Position numbers and translations under genes: made by a program. DNA of 5,659 bases, from positions 1-5,659 of the forward strand of contig CAZYWA010000519.1 of NCBI GenBank assembly GCA_964650975.1, written 5' to 3'. Each line of letters opens with the position of its first letter. Position 1 is the stretch's first letter. Source of the DNA: CAZYWA01 sp964650975 [NCBI: uncultured bacterium] (lineage in GTDB: Bacteria > JADJOY01). This document shows positions 5,441 through 5,659 of this stretch, piece by piece. The notes under the pieces were generated by a model. The model saw nothing but the letters and a program-made list of their open reading frames with translations, had not been told where the DNA came from and ran no database searches.

Positions 5441-5659
5441 ATGACCTCGGGCAATTCCGAAACCAAACCGACCGCGCCCTCGCTGCTCCAGAACTGGATC
5501 AGCGTCGCCGGCTCGATCCTCACCGCCTGCGTGCTGTTCGGCATGGCGTACCTGCTGGGCGCGGACTTCCTGCGCGGCTTCAGCAGTCCGTACCTGGGAA
5601 TTCTCACCTACATGATCGCACCCGGGTTCTTGTTGCTCGGCGTGGCGTTGCTGGGCCAG
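5441..5659 (+). CDS. N-terminus of a membrane-anchored protein, probably NapC/NirT-type multiheme cytochrome c (3' end outside window)
   Basis: The frame is open from the ATG at 5441 to the right edge (73 codons). AAAGG at 5430-5434, 6 nt upstream, supports the start. A polar N-terminus (1-13) leads into LLQNWISVAGS and a hydrophobic helix at about 20-40. A short loop with FSSPYLGILTY follows (about 47-57), then a second helix (about 56-73). The NPYLGIL-like phrase after the first helix, preceded by an NWIS-x-AGS start, is common at the front of membrane-bound multiheme cytochromes of anaerobically respiring Deltaproteobacteria. No CxxCH is in view; heme motifs would follow outside the window. 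Position directly after a diheme cytochrome gene supports a quinol-oxidising membrane anchor. Another two-helix membrane protein cannot be excluded. Confidence 0.65.
   Translation, partial: MTSGNSETKPTAPSLLQNWISVAGSILTACVLFGMAYLLGADFLRGFSSPYLGILTYMIAPGFLLLGVALLGQ

Overview
The window is G+C-rich (roughly two-thirds by eye), and its third codon positions are strongly G/C. It reads as Gram-negative chromosomal DNA. The support for that is an HtpX-type inner-membrane protease, a lipoprotein-type secreted hydrolase and periplasmic c-type cytochromes with Sec signal peptides. The mix of a GPI-phospholipase-D-like protein, a secreted lipase-like lipoprotein and multi-domain cytochromes fits Myxococcota or other former Deltaproteobacteria, but the sequence alone cannot fix the taxon. 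I see no RNA gene, insertion sequence, CRISPR array or phage feature.

Left two-thirds (1-4465): three genes on the minus strand, read right to left. They are a 708-residue secreted lipoprotein of the alpha/beta-hydrolase (lipase-like) fold (2339-4465), the zinc metalloprotease HtpX (1219-2142), and the N-terminal 349 residues of a secreted protein closely resembling the catalytic domain of glycosylphosphatidylinositol-specific phospholipase D (1-1047, running off the left edge). The gaps between them are 196 and 171 bp. Each gap holds inverted repeats that could be terminators or operators, so independent transcription is as likely as an operon.

Right third (4466-5659): a 175-bp divergent intergenic region separates the lipase-like gene from two plus-strand genes. 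The first is a 221-residue periplasmic diheme cytochrome c built from two similar domains (4641-5306). After 134 bp containing a strong hairpin comes the start of a membrane protein with two predicted helices (5441 to the right edge). Its N-terminus resembles membrane-anchored multiheme cytochromes of the NapC/NirT type. Together these look like the start of a respiratory electron-transfer cluster.

Functionally the window has two blocks: an envelope/lipid block (two exported lipid-active candidates flanking a membrane quality-control protease) and a redox block. The feature most worth attention is the GPI-PLD-like protein, because GPI anchors are a eukaryotic structure and the bacterial substrate is not obvious. 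Its reading frame is cut by the window edge and lies under longer, meaningless antisense frames, so it is easily missed.
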